From Roseinatronobacter thiooxidans (lineage in GTDB: Bacteria; Pseudomonadota; Alphaproteobacteria; Rhodobacterales; Rhodobacteraceae), in NCBI RefSeq assembly GCF_001870675.1, contig NZ_MEHT01000009.1, positions 62,001-126,000 of the forward strand: a stretch of DNA of 64,000 nt, written 5' to 3'. Positions 10,024-17,790 of the stretch are shown one piece after another; within the stretch, counting starts at the first letter, position 1, and each line of letters starts with the position of its first letter. A program made the position numbers and the translations under genes. The notes below the pieces were generated by a model. That model did no database searches. It was not told the origin of the DNA and worked only from the letters and a program-made list of their open reading frames with translations.

Positions 10024-10158
10024 ATGCACTCACACATCCCGCCACAGCCCAACACAGGCAAAGACCGCAAGCAGACCCGCCAAACGCCAGTGATGCGCGC
10101 AGATGCACGCGCATCGGACCGGCGGGTTGTGCAATTTACGGATTGGGCCTTGATCTGA
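10024..10158 (+). CDS. Possible 44-codon ORF in the serS-TfoX gap (weak)
   Basis: The 367-bp gap after serS holds a short open frame starting ATG-CAC-TCA with an AAGGA-like element about eight bases upstream. It codes for a basic, Arg/Gln-rich 44-residue peptide ending WALI. Codon choice is compatible with coding, but nothing in the peptide is recognisable. The rest of the gap shows no other gene. Confidence 0.25.
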   Translation: MHSHIPPQPNTGKDRKQTRQTPVMRADARASDRRVVQFTDWALI

Positions 10159-10300
10159 CCCCCACTTGGATGGGCCGATTCTTGCCGATGGGGCGCGCGG
10201 CATGCGCCAAGGTGCTAAAAACCACTGGGCGCACCCGCGCCTGATGCGCTAGCAGCAAAGCTGTCCTGCCCGCATGCGGGTGTCGCGTGAGTGCCGCCTT

Positions 10301-10639
10301 ATGCCAACTCCGATATCCTCGATCCGAAATCTTGGCCCCGCAATGGAAGACGCGTTTGCGCGTGCCGGAATTGACAGCGCAGAGGCGTTGCGCGCGCTGG
10401 GGACAGATGCCGCCTATGCGCGCTTGCTGCAATCGGGGTCGAAGCCCCATTTCATTTCCTATTATGTGCTGGAAATGGCGTTACAGGGCCGCCCGTGGAA
10501 TGATTGCAGGGGCGAAGAGAAAGCACGCCTGCGCGCCCGCTTTGACCAGCTGAAATCTGAAAACACCCCAAACCCCAACGCGATCGATGCCATCCTCGAC
10601 GAGATTGGCGTGATCGTTGCGAACCGAAAGGCAAATTGA
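10301..10639 (+). CDS. TfoX/Sxy C-terminal-domain protein
   Basis: 112 residues. The sequence matches the TfoX C-terminal domain, a helix-hairpin-helix-like fold: SIRNLGPAMEDAFARAGI, then SAEALRALGTDAAYARLL, then a Trp-containing segment (GRPWNDCRGEEKARLR). The full competence regulator Sxy/TfoX also has an N-terminal domain; this is the stand-alone C-terminal form common in alphaproteobacteria, with no established role. The chosen ATG removes nine poorly conserved upstream codons. It abuts the lytic transglycosylase gene, so the two are probably cotranscribed. Confidence 0.85.
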   Translation: MPTPISSIRNLGPAMEDAFARAGIDSAEALRALGTDAAYARLLQSGSKPHFISYYVLEMALQGRPWNDCRGEEKARLRARFDQLKSENTPNPNAIDAILDEIGVIVANRKAN

Positions 10640-10642
10640 GTG

Positions 10643-11152
10643 ATGATCCGGTCTTTATGTATGGCACTGGTTTGCCTTGGCCTTGCGGCATGCGGCAAGC
10701 CCGGTGCCGATGTTTCGCGCGCAGCCCCCGTGCCCACCAACCTCTATCCGGGCGAGACGCCGCAGATGCGTGAATTGGTGCGGCGCTACGCGGCCAAGCA
10801 CGACATTCCCGAGGCACTGTTGCACCGCGTGATCCAGCGCGAGAGCGATTACCGCGCGCATGCGCGCAACGGGCCATATTGGGGGTTGATGCAGATTCTG
10901 CCCCAGACTGCGCAGCAGATGGGCTTTCGCGGTGCGCCACAAGACCTTCTGGATGCAGAAACCAATCTTGAATATGCAGGCCGGTATCTGCGCGGGGCGT
11001 GGCTGGTCTCGAACGGCAATATCGACGCTGCCGTGATGTGGTATGCGCGCGGCTATTATTACGAGGCGCGCAATCGCTGCATGCTGGTCGCCACAGGTTT
11101 GCGCACGCGCGAAGTGCGCCGCGACTGCCCGCAACCCTCACGGGATGCCTGA
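10643..11152 (+). CDS. Lipoprotein lytic transglycosylase (SLT domain)
   Basis: 169 residues from the ATG; a GTG one codon earlier directly follows the upstream stop. A lipoprotein signal ends in the lipobox LAAC at about residues 15-18. The SLT domain follows: ALLHRVIQRESDYRAHA carries the catalytic Glu, then GLMQILPQTAQQMGF, then NLEYAGRYLRG. The enzyme cleaves the MurNAc-GlcNAc bond of peptidoglycan with anhydro-ring formation, acting from the inner face of the outer membrane or the periplasm. It is shorter than most Slt proteins, a minimal catalytic unit. Confidence 0.9.
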   Translation: MIRSLCMALVCLGLAACGKPGADVSRAAPVPTNLYPGETPQMRELVRRYAAKHDIPEALLHRVIQRESDYRAHARNGPYWGLMQILPQTAQQMGFRGAPQDLLDAETNLEYAGRYLRGAWLVSNGNIDAAVMWYARGYYYEARNRCMLVATGLRTREVRRDCPQPSRDA

Positions 11153-11162
11153 GAACGGGCAA

Positions 11163-11192
11163 ATCACCCCCCAAAAGTTTTCGGGGGGTGAT
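11163..11192. terminator. Bidirectional hairpin between convergent genes
   Basis: A perfect ten-base inverted repeat (ATCACCCCCC / GGGGGGTGAT) with a ten-base loop containing AAAAGTTTT sits between the stops of the transglycosylase and the DsrE-like gene. There is no strong T-run outside the stem. Confidence 0.65.
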
Positions 11193-11198
11193 CTTGGC

Positions 11199-11642
11199 TT
11201 AGAAGGACCAGACGCGCGCGTCAGCTTCCAGCATCGCGCCCGCCATGGCAGGGGGCTGCGCAACGCCCACGCCTTCAATCAGAACCGAGGCATCAGCCCC
11301 AAGGCCCGGCAGATAGATCGCGCAAACTTCGACAGTTGCACCATTGGCCATCAGCATTTGCAGCATGCCTTGCGGGCTTGCATCGCGCGGTGGCTGCGGA
11401 GCTGTGGCAGTTTCAGGTGCATCGATCAATGCCAGATCCCCGCCCGGACCACATAGCAAAATGCGCGTCTGCGCGCCTTGCTCCATGGCTTGTGCAGTCA
11501 GGACCATCGCCATCAGCTGTGTCTGCGCGTTTTCCGAGGTGACAACGGTCACCAGCTTTTCTGCAGATTCAGCAAGCGCAGGCGCGCCAAGTCCTGCGCC
11601 CAACAAGGCGGCGATCGCGGTTGTGCGGATCATATGGGTCAT
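11199..11642 (-). CDS. Exported DsrE-like protein
   Basis: 147 residues. The ATG preceded by AAGGAGA gives a signal peptide (about 1-26, ending ALA-ES). The mature part has the DsrE/DsrF-like alternating fold: a first strand KLVTVVTSENAQTQ, a helix with MAMVLTAQAM, then ILLCGPGGDLALID with one Cys, and a late VEVCAIYLPG with another. DsrE-like proteins bind or relay sulfur through cysteine in the cytosol; here the domain is exported and the function is unknown. It is monocistronic, with a terminator hairpin at its 3' end. Confidence 0.75.
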   Translation of the reverse strand: MTHMIRTTAIAALLGAGLGAPALAESAEKLVTVVTSENAQTQLMAMVLTAQAMEQGAQTRILLCGPGGDLALIDAPETATAPQPPRDASPQGMLQMLMANGATVEVCAIYLPGLGADASVLIEGVGVAQPPAMAGAMLEADARVWSF

Positions 11643-11786
11643 TACAAATTTCTCCTTACAGATGCCGGATAGATCCGGTCCGCCATAGGATGACAGCGTA
11701 TAATTAAAATTCATATATGACGATGTGTCGCGCGTATCTGGTTTTCTGCTGGTTGGTCAAAGTAGCGCCACAGTTTTCGGTAAGTG

Positions 11787-11804
11787 TTAACCATGATTAA
11801 CCAT
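11787..11804 (+). promoter_or_regulatory. Tandem TTAACCAT motif, possible CtrA-type site
   Basis: TTAACCAT occurs twice in direct orientation two bases apart (TTAACCATGATTAACCAT). TTAACCAT and TTAA-N7-TTAA are known binding patterns for the cell-cycle regulator CtrA of alphaproteobacteria; here the TTAA spacing is six rather than seven. It lies 15 bases upstream of a short orphan ORF and about 145 bases upstream of the divergent DsrE-like gene. Confidence 0.35.
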
Positions 11805-11818
11805 ATTGAGGGCGCCAA

Positions 11819-12088
11819 ATGCCAAGTTTTGCTGTTTTCCAACGTGTCAGAAATTTTCGCATATGGCCTTTCGCAAAAATGCGTCGCGCTGTTCAAATAC
11901 GCCTGTCCTCGATCCCATTTATCGGGGGCAGAACAGAACAAGCTTTTCGAGCCGCATTTTGCATGCTGCCGCAAGGCAGAAAAAATGACCTGATTCTTTA
12001 CTATCAGCGCAAGCATTCCTGCTCTCGCAAAGAAGCAATGCAGCGCGCGATTGAAGATCGCGCGCGCGAGAATGGGTACAGGATGTAA
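11819..12088 (+). CDS. Small basic hypothetical protein (89 residues)
   Basis: The ORF has a GAGGG ribosome site six bases before its ATG and ends five bases short of the convergent peptide-binding-protein gene. The product is strongly basic. Its C-terminal third (YYQRKHSCSRKEAMQRAIED) looks coding, with charged amphipathic helix character; the first half is less convincing. I do not recognise a family. The region is poorer in G+C than its surroundings. A tandem TTAACCAT site sits immediately upstream. Confidence 0.4.
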   Translation: MPSFAVFQRVRNFRIWPFAKMRRAVQIRLSSIPFIGGRTEQAFRAAFCMLPQGRKNDLILYYQRKHSCSRKEAMQRAIEDRARENGYRM

Positions 12089-12093
12089 GCAAA

Positions 12094-13911
12094 TTACTCT
12101 TCCCACCACCACACATCAGGTTGAAACCCGATCCAGTCGCCATAAACAGGCAGGCGGTCAGGGTATTTCAACTCTGCCGCATGGGCGATGCGGGCGCGGT
12201 CGTTAAACCAGAACGGCACGACATAACGCCCCGCTGTCAGCACGCGGTCAAGCGCGCGGGTGGTGGCGATGAAATCTTCCTGTTCATACGAGGTGAGCAA
12301 GCGTTCAACCAGCGCATCAATCGCGGGGCTTTCAACGCCCATCCAGTTGCGCGAACCGGCAATATGCGCCGATTCAGACCCCCAATACAGCCGCTGTTCC
12401 GCGCCGGGGCTAAGTGACAGACCACGCACATAATAGGCCATATCGAAGTCAAAATTATTGGTGCGTTCGGTATATTGGGCGGAGTCTATTTGCGAAACAG
12501 TCACATCCATGCCCAGACGCTTGAGCGCCTCTATATAAATATCTGTGATCGAGGCCACTTCCGAAGACCCCTGACGCAACAGGATGCTAAAGCGAAACGC
12601 CTCGCCTGCGCTGTTGCGCAACACGCCCGCCGCGTCAGGTTCCCACCCCGCTTCGACCAGCAAACTGGTGGCCGCGCGCATATTGGCGCGGTTGGCCACG
12701 CTGCCATCGGAACTGGGCAGGCGGTAGCCCTCCAGGGTGCCGGGATACAGCTGGTCTGCGAAGGGTTCCAGAAACTCTGCCACGCGCCCTTCGGCAGGGC
12801 CGTCCTGCATGGCAAGAACAGAGTTCGAGAAGTAAGAGGTAATGCGCGGGTCTTCGCCCGCATTGATAACCTGATTGGCATATTCAAAGTTGAAGGCGCT
12901 GATCATCGCCTCGCGCACGCGCCAATCCGAAAAAAGCGGGTTGCGCGTGTTCATGACAAAGCCCGCAATGCCCGAAGGGCGCTGGTGCGGGATTTCAGAT
13001 TTCACAATCTCGCCTGCCTGCACGGCGGGGAAATTATACCGCGTGTTCCAAGCATTCGCGTTGGTTTCGCGCATCGTGTTCAGCAGGCCAGAGGTGAAGG
13101 CCTCGAACATGGCGGTGCCATCGCCAAAGAATTCCATCCGGATCTCGTCCAGATTGGCCTGACCGCGCATGAAGGGCAGGTCATTGCCCCAGTAATCGGG
13201 GTTGCGCTTCAGGTAGACATAGCGCCCTGCCTCGAATCGGTCGATGACATAGGGGGCGGTTGTGATGGGAATCACAGAGGTGCCGGATTCCGCGAAATCA
13301 AGGTTTTCCCATTGCGCCTTTTGCAGGATCGGGCGCAGGCCCATGATCAGCGGCAATTCGCGGTCTGGTTCGGTAAAGGTAAAGCGGATGGTGCGCGCGC
13401 CCACCACCTCGGCGCGCTCAACGCGCGTCCATGTGCCGTGAAAACGCGGGTGCCCGAGCGTGCCAAGCGTCTCATAGGACCACAGCACATCTTCGACGGT
13501 GACGGGGCTGCCATCGGAAAAGCGCGCCTCTGGGCGCAGGGTGAATTCCACCCAGGAACGGTCGTCATCTGTCTCGACTGATTCGGCCAAAAGGCCATAC
13601 AGCGTGAAAGGTTCGTCCCAGTTGCGCCCCATCAGGCTTTCATAAGCAAGATATTGCAATTGCCACGGCGCGCGCCCTTTCAAAATATTGGGATTGAGCG
13701 AATCGAAGCTGCCAACCTCGCCTTGCACGATACGCCCCCCACGGGGCGCATTCGGGTTGGTGTGGGGAAGATGCTCAAAATCTGGTGGTAAGGCAGGCTC
13801 GCCATACATAGCTATGCCATGACTGGGCTGCGCAAGGCCATATTGCGCGACACTTACACAAGGGGCGATCACAGCAAGCGCAGTGACGATTCGGCGCAAA
13901 TATGGTTTCAT
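12094..13911 (-). CDS. Extracellular oligopeptide-binding protein of an ABC transporter (family 5, YejA-like)
   Basis: 605 residues. A signal peptide covers about 1-28. The mature protein has the SBP family 5 layout: GGRIVQGEVGSFDSLNPNI near the start, LLAESVETDDDRSWVEFTLRPEARFSDGSPVTVEDV, NPDYWG, and a C-terminal PFWFND region ending WWWEE. Length and sequence resemble YejA, the binding subunit of the microcin C/oligopeptide importer. The permease and ATPase genes that normally follow are absent, so it is an orphan here and must work with a transporter encoded elsewhere. The start was set at the ATG preceded by GGAG; the frame is open ten codons further. Confidence 0.9.
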   Translation of the reverse strand: MKPYLRRIVTALAVIAPCVSVAQYGLAQPSHGIAMYGEPALPPDFEHLPHTNPNAPRGGRIVQGEVGSFDSLNPNILKGRAPWQLQYLAYESLMGRNWDEPFTLYGLLAESVETDDDRSWVEFTLRPEARFSDGSPVTVEDVLWSYETLGTLGHPRFHGTWTRVERAEVVGARTIRFTFTEPDRELPLIMGLRPILQKAQWENLDFAESGTSVIPITTAPYVIDRFEAGRYVYLKRNPDYWGNDLPFMRGQANLDEIRMEFFGDGTAMFEAFTSGLLNTMRETNANAWNTRYNFPAVQAGEIVKSEIPHQRPSGIAGFVMNTRNPLFSDWRVREAMISAFNFEYANQVINAGEDPRITSYFSNSVLAMQDGPAEGRVAEFLEPFADQLYPGTLEGYRLPSSDGSVANRANMRAATSLLVEAGWEPDAAGVLRNSAGEAFRFSILLRQGSSEVASITDIYIEALKRLGMDVTVSQIDSAQYTERTNNFDFDMAYYVRGLSLSPGAEQRLYWGSESAHIAGSRNWMGVESPAIDALVERLLTSYEQEDFIATTRALDRVLTAGRYVVPFWFNDRARIAHAAELKYPDRLPVYGDWIGFQPDVWWWEE

Positions 13912-13990
13912 TCGGGCAGCTCCAAGGCTTTTGAAAGGCATGGTTTCCGCGCAAGCTACAGTGCGTTGTCAGAGTTTTCAAACTTTTAGC

Positions 13991-14019
13991 TTGGAAGGCT
14001 AAGGTAGAATGGCTATATA
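13991..14019 (+). promoter_or_regulatory. Candidate sigma-70-type promoter of the small RNA
   Basis: TTGGAA and TATATA are separated by exactly 17 bases. The first transcribed base would fall near 14026. It lies in the gap between the divergent peptide-binding-protein gene and bdhA. Confidence 0.4.
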
Positions 14020-14025
14020 TGAAGC

Positions 14026-14100
14026 ACTGCTCGATAGGTTTCTTGCCTGTATGAAACCTGCCTCAATAACTGACGCCCGCCTTGTGCGGGCGTTTTTTTT
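14026..14100 (+). ncRNA. Candidate small RNA (about 75 nt) or bdhA leader attenuator
   Basis: No gene occupies this stretch, yet it has a promoter-like sequence just upstream, an internal hairpin (AGGTTTC / GAAACCT, stem seven) and a strong rho-independent terminator at its end. That layout is typical of a trans-acting bacterial small RNA. Because bdhA begins 108 bases beyond the terminator on the same strand, an attenuated leader is the main alternative. No protein-coding alternative is convincing. The 5' end is inferred from the promoter. Confidence 0.45.
14073..14100 (+). terminator. Strong rho-independent terminator
   Basis: Stem ACGCCCGC / GCGGGCGT with a CTTGT loop, followed by an uninterrupted run of T. 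No recognised gene lies upstream on this strand, which is what draws attention to the small RNA candidate. Confidence 0.85.
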
Positions 14101-14207
14101 GCGCCAAGCCAGCGCGCGGACATGCACCGCAGCGCGCTTGGGTCTGGCCCTTGTGCCAGTAAGCTATATGCTAAGCCCCATAGGAATACCGGATAAGGAG
14201 CAGATGG

Positions 14208-14981
14208 ATGCAGCTTGCAGGAAAACGCGCCGTGGTGACGGGGTCAAACTCGGGAATCGGTTTGGGAATCGCACGCGAGCTGGCGCGCGCAGGGGCAGAT
14301 GTGGTGATCAATTCCTTCACCGATGAGCCGGCAGATCACGCGCTGGCCGCAGAGATTGCCGCCGAGACAGGCGCAAAAGTCACCTATATTCAAGCGGACA
14401 TGTCCAAGCCCGACCAATGCCGCGCCCTGATCGAGGCGGCGGGCGGGTGCGATATTCTGGTCAATAATGCTGGCATCCAGCATGTCGCGCGGATTGAAGA
14501 ATTTCCGGGCGAGAAGTGGGACGCGATTATCGCCATCAACCTGTCATCGGCCTTTCACACCAGTGCAGCCGCCCTGCCGGGAATGTATGCGAAGGGCTGG
14601 GGACGGGTGATCAATATCTCATCAGCGCATGGTCTGACGGCAAGCCCCTATAAATCGGCCTATATCGCGGCCAAGCACGGGATTGTGGGGCTGAGCAAAA
14701 CCACCGCGCTGGAAGCGGCAGGAAAGGGCGTGACCTGCAACGCGATCTGCCCGGGCTATGTGCTGACACCGATTGTCGAGAAGCAAATCCCCGACCAGAT
14801 GAAAACCCATGGCATGGACCGCGAGACAGTCATCAAAGAGGTGATGCTGGCGCGCCAACCCTCGGGCGAGTTTGCCACGGTCGAGCAGATGGGGGGCACG
14901 GCAGTGTTTCTTTGCTCGGACGCAGCCGCGCAGATTACCGGAACGACAATCTCTGTGGATGGCGGCTGGACCGCACTTTAA
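14208..14981 (+). CDS. bdhA: 3-hydroxybutyrate dehydrogenase (short-chain dehydrogenase)
   Basis: 257 residues. Classical SDR layout: cofactor loop TGSNSGIG (11-18), NNAG (86-89), and the catalytic Ser139, Tyr152 and Lys156 in NISSAHGLTASPYKSAYIAAKHG-type context. The family-specific C-terminal part includes CNAICPGYVLTP and ends SVDGGWTAL. It interconverts D-3-hydroxybutyrate and acetoacetate with NAD, linking polyhydroxybutyrate breakdown to central metabolism. An AAGGAG ribosome site precedes the ATG. The patatin gene follows 120 bp downstream, a pairing seen in other Rhodobacterales. Confidence 0.93.
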   Translation: MQLAGKRAVVTGSNSGIGLGIARELARAGADVVINSFTDEPADHALAAEIAAETGAKVTYIQADMSKPDQCRALIEAAGGCDILVNNAGIQHVARIEEFPGEKWDAIIAINLSSAFHTSAAALPGMYAKGWGRVINISSAHGLTASPYKSAYIAAKHGIVGLSKTTALEAAGKGVTCNAICPGYVLTPIVEKQIPDQMKTHGMDRETVIKEVMLARQPSGEFATVEQMGGTAVFLCSDAAAQITGTTISVDGGWTAL

Positions 14982-15010
14982 GCGGCGCTGTGTGTGGAGA
15001 GGGCGCGATG

Positions 15011-15035
15011 TGAGTATTTCTGGCAAGAAAATGAG
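15011..15035 (+). repeat. 25-nt dispersed repeat, copy A
   Basis: TGAGTATTT, three variable bases (CTG), then GCAAGAAAATGAG. It starts 30 bases after the bdhA stop in the sense direction. Two further copies occur at 24141-24165 and 62645-62669. Confidence 0.75.
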
Positions 15036-15100
15036 GATTGTCGTGCCATAAGGCATGCCGATCTCTGCGTTTCGAGCGGTAAATTTCCGGAGACAGGTGA

Positions 15101-16135
15101 ATGACAAAACGCATCAATCTGGCCCTGCAAGGGGGCGGCGCGCATGGGGCCTTTACCTGGGGCGTGCTGGACCGGCTTTTGCAGGAAAAGGACATCGAGA
15201 TTGCCGCGATTTCCGGCACATCGGCGGGCGCGCTGAACGGGGCGGCGCTGAAAGCGGGCATGGCGCAGGGGGGCGCGCAGGGGGCGCGGGTGTTGCTGGA
15301 CCGGATCTGGCATCAGGTGGGGGCGGTGCATGATCTGCGCCTGACAGGCTGGATCGCGCAGGCGCTGCCGCCTGTGGGCATGGTGAATGCCTGGATGGAA
15401 TCGCTGATGCCTGTCTCGCCCATGGACATTGCCGCCTTGGTGACCAGCCCGTACCAATATGGCCCGCTCTATCGCAACCCTTTGGAGCCGGTGGTGCGCA
15501 CGCTGAATTTCGATCAGGTCTGTTCCAAGGATGGGCCAGAGCTGCATATTGCCGCCACCAATGTGCGCACAGGCAAAATCCGTGTTTTCTCTGGCGGTGA
15601 GGTCTCGGGCGAGGTGATCATGGCGTCAGCCTGCCTTCCGACCCTGTTTCAGGCTGTGGAACTGGTGGACCCGGCCACGGGCGCGCGGGAGGCGTTCTGG
15701 GACGGGGGCTATACGGGCAATCCCGCACTGTTTCCGCTGTTTGATGCGCATTTGCCCGATGACATCGTGATTGTGAACATCAACCCGCTGAAGCGCGATA
15801 CCGTGCCCCAGACCCCGCAGGAGATACAAAACCGGATTAACGAGATCAGCTTCAACACCTCGTTATTGCGCGAATTGCGCGCGGTGCATTTCGTCAAGCG
15901 GCTGATCCGCGAGGGGCGCATGGAGCGGGGCGCGATGAAAGATGTGCTGGTGCATATGGTGGCCGATGACGCGTTGATGAACACGCTGTCAGTGACCAGC
16001 AAGGTAACCCCCACACCCTATCTGTTGCACAGCCTGAAAGAAGCGGGCCGTGCGGCCTGCCAGACCTTCCTGAGTGGCAGCAAGCAGGACTTAAACGTGC
16101 AAGCCACTGTCAATCTGGAAGAGATGTTCGACTGA
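15101..16135 (+). CDS. Patatin-like phospholipase family protein
   Basis: 344 residues. The patatin catalytic dyad and oxyanion hole are visible: LQGGGAHGAF (oxyanion loop, 9-18), GTSAG (39-43, nucleophile Ser41) and WDGGY (Asp201). These cytosolic serine hydrolases act on lipid or polyester substrates. The tight association with bdhA suggests a role in polyhydroxybutyrate or membrane-lipid turnover, but that is inference from position. The 3' end overlaps the convergent DUF502 gene by 26 bases. Confidence 0.9.
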   Translation: MTKRINLALQGGGAHGAFTWGVLDRLLQEKDIEIAAISGTSAGALNGAALKAGMAQGGAQGARVLLDRIWHQVGAVHDLRLTGWIAQALPPVGMVNAWMESLMPVSPMDIAALVTSPYQYGPLYRNPLEPVVRTLNFDQVCSKDGPELHIAATNVRTGKIRVFSGGEVSGEVIMASACLPTLFQAVELVDPATGAREAFWDGGYTGNPALFPLFDAHLPDDIVIVNINPLKRDTVPQTPQEIQNRINEISFNTSLLRELRAVHFVKRLIREGRMERGAMKDVLVHMVADDALMNTLSVTSKVTPTPYLLHSLKEAGRAACQTFLSGSKQDLNVQATVNLEEMFD

Positions 16136-16811
16136 GGGGCGCGCGGGCCAACGCTGCTGCCACAGGGGGCTTGCGCGGCGCGGGATAGACCAGCCCTGCC
16201 GAGATGACCAGTTTTGCGGCATCCTCGATCGTCATGTCCAACTCGATCACATCCGCGCGCGGCACGAACAGCAAAAAGCCAGAGGTGGGATTGGGCGTGG
16301 TTGGCAGGAAGATCGAGATCATCTCGCCGTTTTCGGCCAGATGGGTGCCAATCTCGCCGCGGGTCGTGGTCGAGATGAAGGCCACAGCCCAGATGCCGGG
16401 GCGGGGGTATTGCACAAGGCAGGCGCGGTCAAAACTTGGTGCCTGACGCGACAGGATCGTGTCGGCAATCTGTTTGACGGCATTGTAGATCGAGCGGATG
16501 ACCGGCATCGCCTCGACAATGCGTTCGCCCCAACCGACCAGCGTGCGCCCGATCAAACCCTTGGTGAAATAGCCCATCACCAGCGTGAAGATCACGAAAA
16601 TCACCACCCCCACACCGGGAATATCCAGCCCTGTCAGGGCGTCTGGGTGAAAGCGGCTTGGGATGAGCGGCAGAACCAGACCGTCAATCCATGTGATGAC
16701 ATTCCACACCAGCCACAATGTCAGCACACCCGGTGCTATCACCGCAAGCCCTGCCAGAAAATTGCCGCGCAGCGATGCGATCAGACCGCGTTTGCCATGT
16801 TCCGGACTCAT
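16110..16811 (-). CDS. DUF502-family integral membrane protein
   Basis: 233 residues. Two strong membrane helices lie at about 15-40 and 65-90. The conserved soluble part carries GERIVEAMPVIRSIYNAVKQ, PRPGIWAVAFISTT and IFLPTTPNPTSGFLLFVPR, the hallmark strings of DUF502. The family is widespread in alphaproteobacteria and its role is not established. It is convergent with the patatin gene and is followed upstream by psuG on the same strand. Confidence 0.9.
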   Translation of the reverse strand: MSPEHGKRGLIASLRGNFLAGLAVIAPGVLTLWLVWNVITWIDGLVLPLIPSRFHPDALTGLDIPGVGVVIFVIFTLVMGYFTKGLIGRTLVGWGERIVEAMPVIRSIYNAVKQIADTILSRQAPSFDRACLVQYPRPGIWAVAFISTTTRGEIGTHLAENGEMISIFLPTTPNPTSGFLLFVPRADVIELDMTIEDAAKLVISAGLVYPAPRKPPVAAALARAPLSRTSLPD

Positions 16812-16877
16812 ATGATTCCCTTGTCAGTCAGGATTTGTGCCAAGATGGGGCAGGGCGCGCGCATATACAAGCGCCCC

Positions 16878-17780
16878 TCAGGCAAGGGCGCGGGCGATTT
16901 CGGCGGCCAGACGGGCATTGTTGCGCACCAGCGCGATATTCGCCGCGAGAGAGGCGCCATCCGTCAATTCAAAAATCCGGCGCAGCAGGAAGGGCGTCAC
17001 ACCTTTGGCGGAAATCCCTTGTGCCGCGGCCTCGCTCAGGGCGGTTTCTATCAGGGGCGAGAGCATGGCAGAAGGCAGTTCATCAGCGGCAGGAATGGGG
17101 TTTGCGACCAACTGACCACCGGGCAGGCCAAGCCGGGCGCGCATGCGGTGGCTTGCCGCGATCTGTGCGGGCGCGTCCATGCGCAGCGGTGCCTTCAGCC
17201 CGCTGTCGCGCGACCAGAAGGCAGGCAGCGCGTCCTGCCCATATGCGATGACCGGCACGCCCAATGTTTCCAGCACTTCCAGCGTTTTGGGCAGATCGAG
17301 AATGGCTTTCGCCCCAGCGGCCACGACAGTGACACGGGTTTGCGCCAGTTCTTGCAGATCGGCAGAAATGTCGAAGCTGAGTTCCGCGCCGCGATGCACC
17401 CCGCCAATGCCGCCTGTGGCAAACACCTCGATCCCCGCCAGTTGCGCGCAGATCATCGTGGCCGCGACAGTCGTGGCACCTGTGCGCCCTGTGGCCAGCG
17501 CAATGGCCAGATCGGCGCGGCTGAGTTTCAGCGCATCCTGTGTCTGGGCCAGTCGGTCAAGCTGGCCCGCGCTTAGCCCGATCAGGATTTCACCATCCAT
17601 GACGGCGATGGTGGCCGGAATGGCCCCTGCGGCGCGAATATCGGCTTCGACCTGACGGGCCATATCGCGGTTCTGGGGCCACGGCATGCCATGGGTGATG
17701 ATGGTCGATTCCAATGCGACAATGGGATGCCCTTTGTCGCGGGCCTCGGCAATCTCGGGGGTGTAGGTCAGCAAAGCCAT
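16878..17780 (-). CDS. psuG: Pseudouridine-5'-phosphate glycosidase
   Basis: 300 residues from the ATG preceded by AAGGAG; an upstream extension of 13 codons is discounted. The enzyme cleaves the C-C glycosidic bond of pseudouridine 5'-phosphate to uracil and ribose 5-phosphate. Family strings are VALESTIITHGMPWPQN near 23-39, ALATGRTGATTVAATM, VFATGGIGGVHRGAE, and PVIAYGQDALPAFWSRDSG. It lies 10 bp downstream of psuK, forming a two-gene operon for pseudouridine salvage. Confidence 0.93.
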   Translation of the reverse strand: MALLTYTPEIAEARDKGHPIVALESTIITHGMPWPQNRDMARQVEADIRAAGAIPATIAVMDGEILIGLSAGQLDRLAQTQDALKLSRADLAIALATGRTGATTVAATMICAQLAGIEVFATGGIGGVHRGAELSFDISADLQELAQTRVTVVAAGAKAILDLPKTLEVLETLGVPVIAYGQDALPAFWSRDSGLKAPLRMDAPAQIAASHRMRARLGLPGGQLVANPIPAADELPSAMLSPLIETALSEAAAQGISAKGVTPFLLRRIFELTDGASLAANIALVRNNARLAAEIARALA

Positions 17781-17790
17781 ATCGGCTCCT

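Noticed and set aside
12475-13581. 368-codon plus-strand frame opposite the peptide-binding protein
   Set aside because: Antisense shadow of a clearly recognisable gene; no ribosome site or homology.
14009-14326. 105-codon plus-strand frame over the small RNA candidate
   Set aside because: It runs through a strong terminator with a T-run and into the bdhA start in another frame; codon use is not coding-like.
16341-17576. 411-codon plus-strand frame across DUF502 and psuG
   Set aside because: Crosses two recognised minus-strand genes and the gap between them; translation is Arg/Gln/His-rich with no domain.
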